Made by a program: the position numbers and the translations under genes. This document shows positions 32,958-42,419 of a stretch of 56,942 nucleotides of DNA, one piece after another. Position 1 is the first letter of the stretch. Each line of letters starts with the position of its first letter. The notes beneath the pieces are model-generated. The model saw only the letters and a list, made by a program, of their open reading frames with translations. It did no database searches and was not told the DNA's origin. The DNA comes from Arthrobacter glacialis (GTDB lineage Bacteria; Actinomycetota; Actinomycetes; Actinomycetales; Micrococcaceae): NCBI RefSeq assembly GCF_002909445.1, contig NZ_PPXC01000022.1, positions 1 through 56,942 of the forward strand, read 5' to 3'.

Positions 32958-34163
32958 CTAGACGGTGAAGAAGGACTCCCGCAGGAGCTCCCCCACGACG
33001 GCCACCTCGGTGAGGAAACCGTCATGGCCAATGGCTGAGTCAATGTGGTGGACAGCCACATCCCCGGGCAGCGCAGCCGCCAGGGCGTCAGACTGGGCTG
33101 GGAAGTACAGGCGGTCACTGCTGACCGCGGCCACCAGAAACTCCACCGAAGCTGTGGCTGCCAAGGCTTGCGACAGGGTGCCACGGCCCCGGCTGACATC
33201 GTGGCTCATCAACGCCTCAGTAATGGCAATGTAGCTGTTGGCATCAAAGCGCCCCACCAGTTTGCGGGCCTGGTGGTCAAGATAGCTCTCCACCTGGTAT
33301 CTGCTGCCGCTGGCGCCCAAAGCCGCCAGCCGATCATGGCTGATGGTGTCCTCGCCGCTTTGGGCCTGACGGCCAAAACGTGACTCCATCTCAGTTTCTG
33401 AACGGTAGTTGATGTGGGCAATCCGACGCGCCAGCCCCAAGCCTGAGGTGGGGGCTGCGCCGTCGTAATAGTCCCCGCCGGCAAAGTTCGGGTCCTGGCG
33501 GATGGCGAGAGTCTGCGTCTGGGCAAAGGCAATTTGCTCAGCCGTGCTGGCGGCGCAGGCAGCCACCACGGCGCAGCGGCGCACCCGCTCCGGATAGCTT
33601 GCCGCCCACTCCAAGGCACGGGCACCGCCCATGGAACCGCCCACGACGGCGTGCCACAGCTTGATGCCGAGCTTGTCAGCCAGGCGCGCCTCGGCGTGGA
33701 CCGAGTCGCGGATGGTGACGAAGGGGAAACGGGACCCGTAAGGTTTTCCGTCGCTGGCGATGCTGGACGGGCCGGTGGTGCCGTAGCAGCCGCCCAGCAT
33801 GTTGGCGCACACCACAAAGTACTTGTTGGTGTCGATGACGTCCCCGGGCCCCACCAAGCCTTCCCACCAGCCGTCTTCCTCTGAATCGCCGCGGCTCACG
33901 TGGGTGCTGCCGGTCAGGGCGTGCTGGATGAGCACGGCATTGTCGCCGGCCTCATTCAGCGTGCCCCAGCATTCAAAGGCCATGGTCACCGAGGGCAGCG
34001 AGCCCCCCGCTTCCAGCGGCAATGCGCCGATCTCAAGGGAACGCAGCACACCGCCGCCCCGTCCTACGGCCGCGGAAAATTCTTCACCCACCGCGGTGGC
34101 CGCCACGGAGGCAGACCCCGTGGCAAGAATACTTTTTTCCTCCGTGTGTCCCACCGAAATCAC
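32958..34163 (-). CDS. metX: Homoserine O-acetyltransferase
   Basis: A 401-residue alpha/beta-hydrolase-fold enzyme that acetylates L-homoserine with acetyl-CoA in methionine synthesis. Family marks: LIQHALTGSTHVSRG, YFVVCANMLGGCYGTTGPSS, the nucleophile elbow VVGGSMGGARALEWA, and the C-terminal catalytic pair seen as VSSDRLYFPAQ and HIDSAIGHDGFL. The annotated GTG start (34163) overlaps the metY stop codon in a GTGA arrangement; an internal start up to 40 residues later is possible because the first part is poorly conserved. It is co-transcribed with metY under the SAM-IV riboswitch. Confidence 0.94.
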   Translation of the reverse strand: MISVGHTEEKSILATGSASVAATAVGEEFSAAVGRGGGVLRSLEIGALPLEAGGSLPSVTMAFECWGTLNEAGDNAVLIQHALTGSTHVSRGDSEEDGWWEGLVGPGDVIDTNKYFVVCANMLGGCYGTTGPSSIASDGKPYGSRFPFVTIRDSVHAEARLADKLGIKLWHAVVGGSMGGARALEWAASYPERVRRCAVVAACAASTAEQIAFAQTQTLAIRQDPNFAGGDYYDGAAPTSGLGLARRIAHINYRSETEMESRFGRQAQSGEDTISHDRLAALGASGSRYQVESYLDHQARKLVGRFDANSYIAITEALMSHDVSRGRGTLSQALAATASVEFLVAAVSSDRLYFPAQSDALAAALPGDVAVHHIDSAIGHDGFLTEVAVVGELLRESFFTV

Positions 34164-35476
34164 GCTTGTTTTGCCGCGCGGAATCCGGCTTCGAGGTCGG
34201 CCAGAATGTCAGCAATATTCTCAAGGCCCACCGAGAGTCGGACCAGTCCCGGGCGCACACCGGCAGCCAACTGCTGCTCCGGTGAAAGCTGTGCATGGGT
34301 GGTCGACGCCGGGTGGATGACCAGGGAGCGCACGTCGCCAATGTTGGCCACATGTGAGTGCAGTTCCAGGCCGTCCACGAATCGCTTGCCAGCCTCGGCG
34401 CCGCCCAAGATGTCAAAGGCGATGACGGCGCCGGTGCCCTTGGGACCGTACTTGCGGCCACGCTCGAACCAGGGGCTGGAGGGGATGCCTGCGTAGGCCA
34501 CAGCCTCCACGTTCTCGTTCGTCTCGAGCCATTCGGCAACGGCAACCGCGTTGCTCACGTGGCGCTCCACACGCAAGCTCAGGGTTTCGATGCCCTGGGC
34601 AATGAGGAAGGCGTTGAACGGTGCCACGGCCGAGCCAAGGTCGCGCAGCAACTGCACGCGTGCCTTGAGGATGTAGGCCAGGTTGGCGCCCAAGGCGCTG
34701 CCCACACCCAAATCGCGGGCGTACACCAAACCGTTGTAGGTGACATCCGGGGTGTTGAAGCCGGGGAACTTCTCCGGGTTGGTGGCGAAGTCGAACTTGC
34801 CGCCGTCGACAATCACTCCGGCGATGGCGCTGCCGTGGCCGCCCAGGTACTTGGTGGCGGAGTGGATGACAATGTCGGCACCCCATTCCAGCGGTCGGAT
34901 CAGGTACGGGGTTGCCAGGGTGTTGTCCACCAGCAGCGGCACCCCTGCCTCGTGGGCGATGGCGCTGATGTTCTCAATGTCCAGCACGTCTTGGCGCGGG
35001 TTTGACACAACCTCACCGAAGAAGGCCTTGGTGTTGGGACGGACCGCAGCACGCCATTCATCCAGGTTGTCGGGGTCGGAGACGAACGTGACCTCGATGC
35101 CGAGCTTCTTCAGGCTGTGGGCAAACAGATTGTAGGTGCCGCCGTAGATGCTGGGGCTGGAAACAATGTGGTCGCCTGCTTCTGCCAGGTTCAAGATGGC
35201 GAAGGTGGTTGCCGCCTGGCCGGAGGCGAGCAGGAGTGCTGCCACGCCGCCTTCCAGACTGGCAATGCGCTGTTCGACGGCGTCCTGGGTGGGGTTGCCG
35301 ATGCGGGTGTAAATCGGTTCCAGCTCTGCCAACGCGAACCGGGCAGCGGCGCTCTCGGCCGAGGGAAAAACAAAGGATGTTGTCTGGTAGATCGGCAGGG
35401 CGCGTGCCCCTGTGGTGACGTCCGGCTCCTGGCCTGCGTGGATCTGACGGGTTTCAAATGACCAACCGTTGCTCAT
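34160..35476 (-). CDS. metY: O-acetylhomoserine sulfhydrylase
   Basis: A 438-residue PLP enzyme that joins O-acetylhomoserine and sulfide to make homocysteine. Cys/Met-metabolism PLP family marks include TRQIHAGQEPD near the N-terminus, PIYQTTSFVF, and the PLP-lysine motif VIHSATKYLGGHG. The longer length (over 420 residues) separates it from MetB/MetC-type enzymes of about 380-390. It is the first gene of the metY-metX operon and directly follows the SAM-IV riboswitch and its terminator, so it should be off when S-adenosylmethionine is plentiful. Confidence 0.95.
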   Translation of the reverse strand: MSNGWSFETRQIHAGQEPDVTTGARALPIYQTTSFVFPSAESAAARFALAELEPIYTRIGNPTQDAVEQRIASLEGGVAALLLASGQAATTFAILNLAEAGDHIVSSPSIYGGTYNLFAHSLKKLGIEVTFVSDPDNLDEWRAAVRPNTKAFFGEVVSNPRQDVLDIENISAIAHEAGVPLLVDNTLATPYLIRPLEWGADIVIHSATKYLGGHGSAIAGVIVDGGKFDFATNPEKFPGFNTPDVTYNGLVYARDLGVGSALGANLAYILKARVQLLRDLGSAVAPFNAFLIAQGIETLSLRVERHVSNAVAVAEWLETNENVEAVAYAGIPSSPWFERGRKYGPKGTGAVIAFDILGGAEAGKRFVDGLELHSHVANIGDVRSLVIHPASTTHAQLSPEQQLAAGVRPGLVRLSVGLENIADILADLEAGFRAAKQA

Positions 35477-35508
35477 GGTTGAATTCCTTCACACTAGAGG
35501 CCTGCGGT

Positions 35509-35540
35509 AAAAAACCCTCCAACGCAGCATGCGTGAAGGG
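35509..35540 (-). terminator. Riboswitch-linked intrinsic terminator ahead of metY
   Basis: On the minus strand, CCCTTCACGCA pairs with TGCGTTGGAGGG across a short TGC loop (with a bulge), followed by six T. It lies between the SAM-IV aptamer (35554-35670) and the metY ATG (35476), the place expected for an attenuator stem. Confidence 0.7.
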
Positions 35541-35553
35541 CCTTCGACTCGAT

Positions 35554-35670
35554 GGCCCGCGCTTGCACTGGAACCGGGCGGCTCAGTGCCAGGTCTTCAC
35601 CCGGGGCACCCCACCGCGGAAGGAGGGTTGCCGGTCAGCGAGCCGGGGCTTGTCGCTGACACTCATGACC
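35554..35670 (-). ncRNA. SAM-IV riboswitch
   Basis: On the minus strand the sequence reads GTCATGAGTGTCAGCGACAA, then CCCCGGCTCGCTGACCGGCA, then GGTGGGGTGCCCCGGGTG, and ends GCAAGCGCGGGCC. This order and these conserved blocks are those of the actinobacterial SAM-IV aptamer, including the SAM-I-like binding core and the 3' pseudoknot partner. It lies 78 bases upstream of metY with a terminator between, so it most likely shuts off metY-metX when SAM is high. Confidence 0.92.
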
Positions 35671-35798
35671 TACATCCAGTGTGAAAGATCCCTTCAGGCG
35701 CCGCAAGATTGTGACGAGTTTATGACCTTGGCCGAAGATTTGCTTGAAATATGCGCCGAAAAGTGGCACTGGCTGAATTTATGAACCATTCCACCACC

Positions 35799-35856
35799 GT
35801 GAGTGCGCAGCTGATGAGACTTGGAGCCCCACACGTCGCATCAGCTGCGCACTCAC
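35799..35856. repeat. REP-like hairpin beginning GTGAGTGCGCAG
   Basis: Two 22-base arms (35799-35820 and 35835-35856) pair with a single mismatch around a 14-base loop. It lies 20 bases past the tex stop codon and may work as a tex terminator, although no clear T run follows. It shares its outer GAGTGCGCAG with the hairpin at 12488-12539. The rest of 35671-35876 holds no gene; the promoter of the metY riboswitch transcript should be here. Confidence 0.6.
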
Positions 35857-35876
35857 CGAGTTACCAGGACCTGGAA

Positions 35877-38357
35877 CTACTTTCCCAGGCCCGCGCGGCG
35901 CAGAGCCTCGGCCATGGCGGTGTTGGCCGTTGGTTGAGGCGTTGCGGGGCGTGCTGGACGGTCGCCGCCTTGTCGGGCGGAGTCCTGACCCGGGGTGCGC
36001 CTCTGCCCCGCACCCCGTGACTCTGCCGCACCCTGCTTGGGAGTCGGCCGCCCGGGGGTGCGGGCGGCGGGGGTGCGGGAGTCGGCGTCGAACTTCCTCG
36101 AAGACGTATCGGCGGCGTCATCCAGACGCAGCGTGAGGGAGATGCGCTTGCGTTCGGGCTCCACTTCCAGAACCTTCACGCGGACCACCTGGCCGGACTT
36201 GACCACAGTATGAGGGTCCGAGACGAAGGAGTTGCTCATGGCCGAGACGTGCACCAGCCCGTCCTGGTGCACGCCAATGTCCACGAACGCGCCAAACGCC
36301 GCTACATTGGAGACGGTTCCTTCCAGGATCATGCCGGGGCGAAGATCGGTGATCTTCTCAATGCCGTCCGTGAACGTGGCTGTTTCAAAGCGGGGCCGGG
36401 GATCGCGGCCAGGCTTTTGCAGCTCGGTCACAATGTCGGCAACTGTGGGCAGGCCAAAGGTGCCGTCCACGAAGTCGGCCGGGTTGACCGAGGACACAGC
36501 CCCAACGCCGGCAGAAATCTCGGCTGATGTGGCACCCACCGTGGCAAGGATCTTGCGGGCCACGCCGTACGCTTCGGGGTGCACGCTGGAGGCATCCAAC
36601 GGTTCCGCTCCCCCGGTGATGCGCAGGAATCCCGCACATTGTTCAAACGCCTTGGGACCAAGCCGGGCCACCTTGAGCAGTTCGCGGCGCTTGTTGAACG
36701 GGCCGTGCTCGTTCCTGTGCGCCACAATGTTCTCGCTCAACAGCGGTCCGACGCCGGCCACCCTCGCCAGCAGTGCCGGGGAGGCGGTGTTCAGGTCCAC
36801 GCCCACGGCGTTCACACAGTCTTCCACCACCGCGTCCAGGGACCGTTCCAGTTTGGCCGGGGTGAGGTCGTGCTGGTACTGGCCCACGCCAATGGATTTG
36901 GGATCGATCTTCACCAGTTCCGCCAGCGGATCCTGCAACCGGCGGGCGATGGACACGGCCCCACGCAAGGACACATCCATGCCGGGCAGTTCGGCACTGG
37001 CCAGGGCCGACGCCGAGTACACCGAGGCTCCCGCTTCGGAGACAACAAGCTTGATGACTTGGCGGTCCGGGGCTGTGCGCTTGAGCTCGGCGACAAGTTC
37101 GGCGGCCAATTTGTCCGTCTCCCGGCTGGCTGTTCCGTTGCCAATGGCAATCAGCTCAACGCCATGCTTGTTGGCCAGGGCCACGAGGGTGGCAAGGGAT
37201 TCGTTCCATTTCCGGGCGGGCGCGTGCGGGTAGATGGTTTCCGTTGCGGCAACCTTGCCGGTGCCATCCACCACGGCAACCTTGACGCCGGTGCGCAGTC
37301 CCGGATCCAGACCCAGGGTTGCGCGGTTTCCGGCCGGTGCCGCCAACAAGACGTCTCGGAGGTTTGCCGCGAAGACGCGCACCGATTCCTCCTCGGCGCT
37401 TTGGAACAGCCGCACGCGCAGGTCAACCGAAAGGCGGGTCAGGATGCGCGTGCGCCAGGCAAGTCGGGCGCTGGTCATGAGCCAGCTGTCCGCTGCCCGG
37501 CCGGATTCGGCGATGCCCAGGGAGTGCGCCACGGCATTTTCGTAGCGGGAACGTGCCAGGGCGGCGGCGTCGGCGTCACGGGTGTCGGCCTCGGCCAAAT
37601 CCAGGCCCAGCACGCCGTCTTTTTCGCCGCGCAGCAGCGCCAGGACACGGTGGCTGGGCAGCGTGTGTGGCGGTTGGGAGAAGTCAAAGTAGTCCTTGAA
37701 CTTTTCGCCCGCCGCATCCTTGCCCGTTTTGACAGTTGAGCGCAGGCGCCCAGTTTTCCAGAGCCGCTCGCGCAACTCCCCCACCAGCGCAGCGTCCTGG
37801 CCGGCACGTTCAATGAGAATGGCCCGTGCTCCGGCCAGGGCGTCATCCGCCGAGGGAACACCGCGGGCCGCATCAACGAAGGTGTCCGCCTCCACGGACG
37901 GGAAGCGGGAGGGATCGGCCAGCAAGGCGTCCAGCAGGGGCTCCAAACCAGCCTCACGGGCGGCGTCGGCCTTGGTTTTGCGCGTGGATTTGTACGGCAG
38001 GTAGAGATCTTCCAACTCCGACTTGGTGGCGGCGGCATCGATGGTGCGGCGCAGGGCGGGAGTGAGCTTGCCGAGCCCGTGGATGGTCTCCAGCACTGTC
38101 AGGCGCCGGGCCTCCAGTTCGCGCAGGTAGCGCAGCCGCTCCTCAAGGTCGCGGAGCTGGGTGTCATCCAGGGTGCCGGTGACTTCTTTTCTGTACCGGG
38201 CAATAAAGGGGACGCTGGCGCCGTCGTCCATCAGGCCAATCGCAGCGCGAACCTGGGCCGGGCGGACTCCCAACTCGGCAGCGATCCCTGCGCTGATTCG
38301 TTCAGCAAGGGCAGCGGCGGTGGGCAGGGTCAGCGGGGCGTTTCCAGTATCAGTCAC
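35877..38357 (-). CDS. tex: Tex-family transcription accessory/RNA-binding protein
   Basis: An 826-residue protein with the Tex/Spt6-like order: N-terminal helical region (VPFIARYRKEVTGTLDD near residue 50), a YqgF/RNase H-like domain (LGLDPGLRTGVKVAVVDGTG, about 340), helix-hairpin-helix repeats (INTASPALLARVAGVGPLLS, part of about 505-560), and a C-terminal S1 RNA-binding domain (ILEGTVSNVAAFGAFVDIGV, about 660-730). A basic, disordered tail rich in Arg and Pro follows. I place the start at GTG 38357 instead of the longer frame at 38390. It is a single-gene unit with a hairpin downstream. Confidence 0.92.
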   Translation of the reverse strand: MTDTGNAPLTLPTAAALAERISAGIAAELGVRPAQVRAAIGLMDDGASVPFIARYRKEVTGTLDDTQLRDLEERLRYLRELEARRLTVLETIHGLGKLTPALRRTIDAAATKSELEDLYLPYKSTRKTKADAAREAGLEPLLDALLADPSRFPSVEADTFVDAARGVPSADDALAGARAILIERAGQDAALVGELRERLWKTGRLRSTVKTGKDAAGEKFKDYFDFSQPPHTLPSHRVLALLRGEKDGVLGLDLAEADTRDADAAALARSRYENAVAHSLGIAESGRAADSWLMTSARLAWRTRILTRLSVDLRVRLFQSAEEESVRVFAANLRDVLLAAPAGNRATLGLDPGLRTGVKVAVVDGTGKVAATETIYPHAPARKWNESLATLVALANKHGVELIAIGNGTASRETDKLAAELVAELKRTAPDRQVIKLVVSEAGASVYSASALASAELPGMDVSLRGAVSIARRLQDPLAELVKIDPKSIGVGQYQHDLTPAKLERSLDAVVEDCVNAVGVDLNTASPALLARVAGVGPLLSENIVAHRNEHGPFNKRRELLKVARLGPKAFEQCAGFLRITGGAEPLDASSVHPEAYGVARKILATVGATSAEISAGVGAVSSVNPADFVDGTFGLPTVADIVTELQKPGRDPRPRFETATFTDGIEKITDLRPGMILEGTVSNVAAFGAFVDIGVHQDGLVHVSAMSNSFVSDPHTVVKSGQVVRVKVLEVEPERKRISLTLRLDDAADTSSRKFDADSRTPAARTPGRPTPKQGAAESRGAGQRRTPGQDSARQGGDRPARPATPQPTANTAMAEALRRAGLGK

Positions 38358-38470
38358 ACCCCAATTCTGCCCCACCCGCGGGGACACCAAACACCCTTGA
38401 GATGGTACGTCCCATGTGCCTTAGGTAACGCTAAGTCGAGACACCGATCACAAAGTGCCAAGATGAAGTC

Positions 38471-39109
38471 ATGCGAATGGATCATGTTTCTTACGCCAGT
38501 GAATCAGACGGATTGGCTGCCACTACGGAGCGAATCGCGACCGCCCTCGGGGTCGATGCAGTGCGCGGAGGAATTCATCCGCGCTTCGGCACCCGCAATA
38601 TGATTATTCCCCTCACCGACCACCATTATGTGGAAATTGTTGAGTGCCTTAATCACCCCGCTTCGGACAAGGCGCCGTTCGGCCAGGCCGTCAAGGCGCG
38701 GTCAGCGGCCGGAGGAGGCTGGATGGGGTGGTGCGTCGCCGTTGACGATCTCACCCCCTTCGAAGAACGCCTGGGCCGCAGCGCCGTCCCCGGCAACAGG
38801 AAGTTCCCCGACGGCCAGGAATTGGTGTGGCAGCAGATTGGTATCAAGGGCCTCATTGCCGACCCCCAGGTGCCGTACATGCTCAAATGGGAGGGCGATC
38901 CCAGCTTGCACCCGTCGCTGGCACGCGAATCCACGGTGAGGCTCTCCTCGCTGACCATCGCCGGCAGCGCCGAACGCGTCACCGAGTGGCTGGGCGAACC
39001 CGTCGAGGCACCCCTGGATGACGTCGCCGTGGAGTGGATTGCCCCGCGCGGCACCCCCGGCATCATGAGCGTCACCTTCGAGACAGCTCACGGCCCGGTC
39101 ACCATCTAG
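38471..39109 (+). CDS. VOC/glyoxalase-like domain protein
   Basis: A 212-residue protein of the vicinal oxygen chelate/glyoxalase-like superfamily. Its start, MRMDHVSYASESDGLAATTE, and HPRFGTRNMIIPLTDHHYVE give the first beta-alpha-beta module, with His5 and a later Glu (VEIVECLNH) as possible metal ligands. The C-terminal half has a weaker second module. It is divergent from tex with a 113-base gap. The substrate is unknown. Confidence 0.78.
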   Translation: MRMDHVSYASESDGLAATTERIATALGVDAVRGGIHPRFGTRNMIIPLTDHHYVEIVECLNHPASDKAPFGQAVKARSAAGGGWMGWCVAVDDLTPFEERLGRSAVPGNRKFPDGQELVWQQIGIKGLIADPQVPYMLKWEGDPSLHPSLARESTVRLSSLTIAGSAERVTEWLGEPVEAPLDDVAVEWIAPRGTPGIMSVTFETAHGPVTI

Positions 39110-39249
39110 CACTTCTTGTTCAAGCACGACTGGGCCCACAGCCGCAGGGTTCCCTGACCGAGGTACGAGGTGAGGGAGCGGCTGGGGAGGCACCCTCCCC
39201 TTGGGGGCGGGTGCCGTTTGCGTTTGCATCATGGGGGCACGGCGCCTGG

Positions 39250-40104
39250 CTAGCCGCCGAAGCCCAGGGCCGGACCCAGCGTGAACGCGGCAATGTCCAC
39301 CAGGGCGTGGGCCACCACCAGCGGCGCCACCCGGCCGTACTTTTTGTACACCCAACCAAACAGCAGGCCCATCAGGACGTTGCCAAGGAACGGGCCAAAG
39401 CCTTGATACAGGTGGTAACTGCCGCGCAGCAGAGCGCTGAGCGTGATCGCCGCCCAGGGCCCGAGCCCGATCTTCTCCAGCCGGCCCAGCAGATACCCGT
39501 TGAGGATGACTTCCTCCAGCACGCCGGCACGAATGGCGGAGAGCACCAGCACGGGAATGGTCCACCAATACTGGTTCAAGGCGCTGGGAATGATCTCAGT
39601 GGTGATGCCCATGGCCCGCCCGGCCGCGTAGATCCCCAGCGACGGTACGCCAATGATGACCAGCAGCGCCAGCGCCCCGAACCCGTCGCGGAAGGGATGG
39701 CGCCAATCAAGCCCGATGCTCCGAAACACCGACTTCCCGGGCTCGGCCAGCAGGTAAAACACCAGCATGACGGGCACCAGCGCAAAGAAGATGTCCAGCA
39801 GCTGATACGTCAGGTCAAAGAATTCGCGGTTGTTGCGCACCACGTTCAGCGTTGAGGTGCCCTGCGCAATGGGGGCGCGGCTCATCTTCTCCAGCAGCGA
39901 CACCACCGAGTACACGGCCGACTGCCCCACCGAGACACCCAGCACCAGCAGCACCTCGGTGATCAGCCGCCGCCGCGACTTCACGCCCCATCCCTGATGG
40001 TCTGACCCTTGATGCTCGACGCCGGGCACGGCACCTGGGGATGTTGGGGCTGGGACGGCTGGTCCGGCGTCGTGCGTGGCAGCTGTGGACGGGCGTTCGC
40101 TCAT
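39250..40104 (-). CDS. CPBP-family intramembrane protease homologue, variant motif
   Basis: A 284-residue membrane protein with about seven helices and the CPBP (CaaX protease/bacteriocin-processing) family core. Motif 1 reads VLEEVILNGYLLGRL, with Asn where EExxxR has Arg. Motif 2 is RGSYHLYQG and motif 3 HALVDIAAF. The N-terminal ~40 residues are disordered. ATG 40104 is preceded by GGAG; a longer open frame runs up to 40908 across the decarboxylase gene but its protein is not real. It may be a processing protease or an inactive relative. Confidence 0.82.
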   Translation of the reverse strand: MSERPSTAATHDAGPAVPAPTSPGAVPGVEHQGSDHQGWGVKSRRRLITEVLLVLGVSVGQSAVYSVVSLLEKMSRAPIAQGTSTLNVVRNNREFFDLTYQLLDIFFALVPVMLVFYLLAEPGKSVFRSIGLDWRHPFRDGFGALALLVIIGVPSLGIYAAGRAMGITTEIIPSALNQYWWTIPVLVLSAIRAGVLEEVILNGYLLGRLEKIGLGPWAAITLSALLRGSYHLYQGFGPFLGNVLMGLLFGWVYKKYGRVAPLVVAHALVDIAAFTLGPALGFGG

Positions 40105-40177
40105 GCACTCCATCATGCCCCCGCCGGCTGCTTTCAGCCATACGGCGTGGCCGCTGTAGGGCTGGGTCCTGCTTGGT

Positions 40178-41569
40178 TCAGCGAAGGTCGCAGGCGGCCA
40201 TGGCACGTTCGACGGCTGCCAGCGCGGCTTGCACATCGTGCTCGTCGGTGGAGAAGTTGCTGACCGAAATGCGCAAGATGTCCCTGCCGGCCCAATGCGA
40301 GCCCGACATCCATGCCGTGCCGTCGGCAATAATGTGCTCGGTGATGCGCCGGGTCCGTTCATCGGAGCCAAAACCAACGCACACCTGGGTGAAGACCACC
40401 TCGTTGACCACCTCGACGCCGGGCATGGCAGCGAGCGCTTGGGCGAAGGACTGGGCCCGCGCCACCAGCCCGTCAACCAGATCTTCAACCCCTGAAGTAC
40501 CCAAGGAACGCAGCGCCGCCCAGACCGGCACGCCACGGGCACGGCGGGAAAATTCGGGCACCTTCTCAAACGGGTCACCCGGTCCGTGGTCGTCCCTGAC
40601 CAAGTAGCTGGTGTGCACACCAAAGACTGAACGCACGACCTGCGGACGCGAAACAATGGCCACACCGCAGTCATAGGGCACATTGAGGGTCTTGTGGGCA
40701 TCCGTGGCCCACGAGTCGCAATCCGCCAATCCTTCCACCAGATGGCGGTGTGTGCGGCTCGCCGCCGCCCACAAGCCAAATGCCCCGTCCACATGCACCC
40801 AGGCACCACGGCCGTGGGCAAGGGCAGCGGCCTCCGTGAAGGGGTCACTGGCCCCCGAATGCAGATTTCCGGCCTGAAGGCACACAATGGCCGGACCCGA
40901 TACAGCATCCATAGTCTCGGCCAGTGCGCCGGGAATCAGACACCCCTGCGCGTCGGCGGCAACCTCGATGGGCCTGCCCAGTCCCAGGTACTTCAGCACC
41001 AAGTCCACGGAGGCGTGGCGGTCCCGGCCGACAAAAACGTTGATGCGCGGGGATCCGCTCAAACCCTCGGCCGCGATGTCCCAACCCACCCCATCCAGGA
41101 CGAATTGTCTGGCAGCGGCCAGCCCCACAAAATTTGATCCGGTGGCGCCGGTGGTGAACCCCACATCCGCACCGGCGGGAAGTCCCAGCAGGTCCAGGAG
41201 CCACCGACCCGCGATCTCTTCCGCCGCAGCAGTTGCCGGCGTGGCATAACGCAGTGCGGCGTTTTGGTCCCAGGCGCTGACAAGCCAGTCCGCAGCCATG
41301 GCGGCCGGGAGCGTCCCGCCCATGACCCAGCCAAAGAAGCGCCCGGCAGGAATCGCCATGAGGCCCGGTTCTGCGAGCCGGGCCAATTCGTCCACGACGG
41401 CGGCCGCATCGATGGGCAGTTCCTGCAGGGGCATCGAGAAGCGGGCAAGCAACTGCTCGGCGTCCTGCCGGGGCCCGATGGGGCGGCTGGGCAGGGAATC
41501 AATCCAGCGATTTGCATGCTCTTGTGCACGTGCAAGGGCTGGCGCATATTCACCGGGTCGAGCTGGCAT
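40178..41569 (-). CDS. PLP-dependent group II decarboxylase-like enzyme
   Basis: A 463-residue fold-type I PLP enzyme of the aromatic-L-amino-acid/glutamate decarboxylase group. Marks are GFTTGATGSNFVGLAAARQF, HASVDLVLKYLGLGR, VHVDGAFGLWAA, and the PLP-lysine motif TDAHKTLNVPYDCG. It starts at ATG 41569; GTG 41575 is two codons upstream. The substrate amino acid cannot be told from sequence; the GSNFVG variant resembles aspartate/tyrosine decarboxylase-like proteins of actinobacteria. It is divergent from the phosphatase gene. Confidence 0.88.
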   Translation of the reverse strand: MPARPGEYAPALARAQEHANRWIDSLPSRPIGPRQDAEQLLARFSMPLQELPIDAAAVVDELARLAEPGLMAIPAGRFFGWVMGGTLPAAMAADWLVSAWDQNAALRYATPATAAAEEIAGRWLLDLLGLPAGADVGFTTGATGSNFVGLAAARQFVLDGVGWDIAAEGLSGSPRINVFVGRDRHASVDLVLKYLGLGRPIEVAADAQGCLIPGALAETMDAVSGPAIVCLQAGNLHSGASDPFTEAAALAHGRGAWVHVDGAFGLWAAASRTHRHLVEGLADCDSWATDAHKTLNVPYDCGVAIVSRPQVVRSVFGVHTSYLVRDDHGPGDPFEKVPEFSRRARGVPVWAALRSLGTSGVEDLVDGLVARAQSFAQALAAMPGVEVVNEVVFTQVCVGFGSDERTRRITEHIIADGTAWMSGSHWAGRDILRISVSNFSTDEHDVQAALAAVERAMAACDLR

Positions 41570-41684
41570 GCTCACAGTGTACGCTCCCGAAAAGCAGGAC
41601 TTAAGGGTTCCGCCGAAGTAGTTTGCCGAGCTTGCGAGGTTGGGCTTGCGAGGCTGGAGAGGACGTGGGGATAGGCTCTAGGGC

Positions 41685-42362
41685 ATGAGCGCGCCACGCA
41701 AGATCATCATGATCCGCCACGGACAGTCGGCAGCCAATGTTGACCAAACGCTGTACAACAGGATTCCCGATTACCGGATCCCGCTGACCGAGCTGGGCGT
41801 GGCCCAGGCCAGGGCGGCCGGGGAAAGGGTGCGGCGGCAATTGGACGGGCAAAAGGTGTGCGTCTACGTCTCCCCCTACCTGCGGGCCTATCAAACGCTT
41901 GAAGCCCTGAACTTGGGTGACCTGGTGGAACGGACCATCGAGGAGCCGCGGCTGCGTGAACAGGACTGGGCCAACTTTCAAAACCCGGCGGAGATTGCCG
42001 ATCAAAAGGAACTTCGCAACGCCTACGGCCACTTCTTCTACCGGTTCCGTGAGGGCGAATCGGGCTCGGATGTGTACGACAGGGTGTCCTCCTTCATGGA
42101 GACCCTGTACAGGCATTGGTCCAAGCCGGACTACGCCCCCAACACCTTGCTGGTCACGCACGGGTTGACGATGCGTTTGTTTTGCATGCGCTGGTTCCAC
42201 TGGTCGGTGGAGTACTTTGAGTCCTTGAACAATCCGGAGAACGCCGAGGTCCGCACACTCATCCGGACCGGGCAGCAGTACGCCCTGGACAGCAACTTTG
42301 CGCAGTGGACCCAGGCCGATCCGTCCAAGACGGTGCTGGACGCCCCGGACCACATTTGGTGA
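41685..42362 (+). CDS. Histidine phosphatase superfamily protein
   Basis: A 225-residue phosphoglycerate-mutase-like phosphatase. The catalytic motif is MIRHGQSAAN (phospho-accepting His near residue 10), with a second His in LVTHGLTMRLF and YVSPYLRAYQTLEAL supplying phosphate-binding Arg. The EEPRLREQDWANFQ insert is a common actinobacterial form. It probably acts on a small phosphoester; the substrate is unknown. The efeUOB operon follows 128 bases later. Confidence 0.88.
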   Translation: MSAPRKIIMIRHGQSAANVDQTLYNRIPDYRIPLTELGVAQARAAGERVRRQLDGQKVCVYVSPYLRAYQTLEALNLGDLVERTIEEPRLREQDWANFQNPAEIADQKELRNAYGHFFYRFREGESGSDVYDRVSSFMETLYRHWSKPDYAPNTLLVTHGLTMRLFCMRWFHWSVEYFESLNNPENAEVRTLIRTGQQYALDSNFAQWTQADPSKTVLDAPDHIW

Positions 42363-42419
42363 GCCGCCCCGGACCATTACGCAACACTTCGCTGGCCTAA
42401 TTGGCATCAGACGGCAACC

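Noticed and set aside
40105-40908. Longer frame joining upstream sequence to the CPBP protease
   Set aside because: This part overlaps the decarboxylase gene antisense and reads as low-complexity sequence; the protease start is near 40104.
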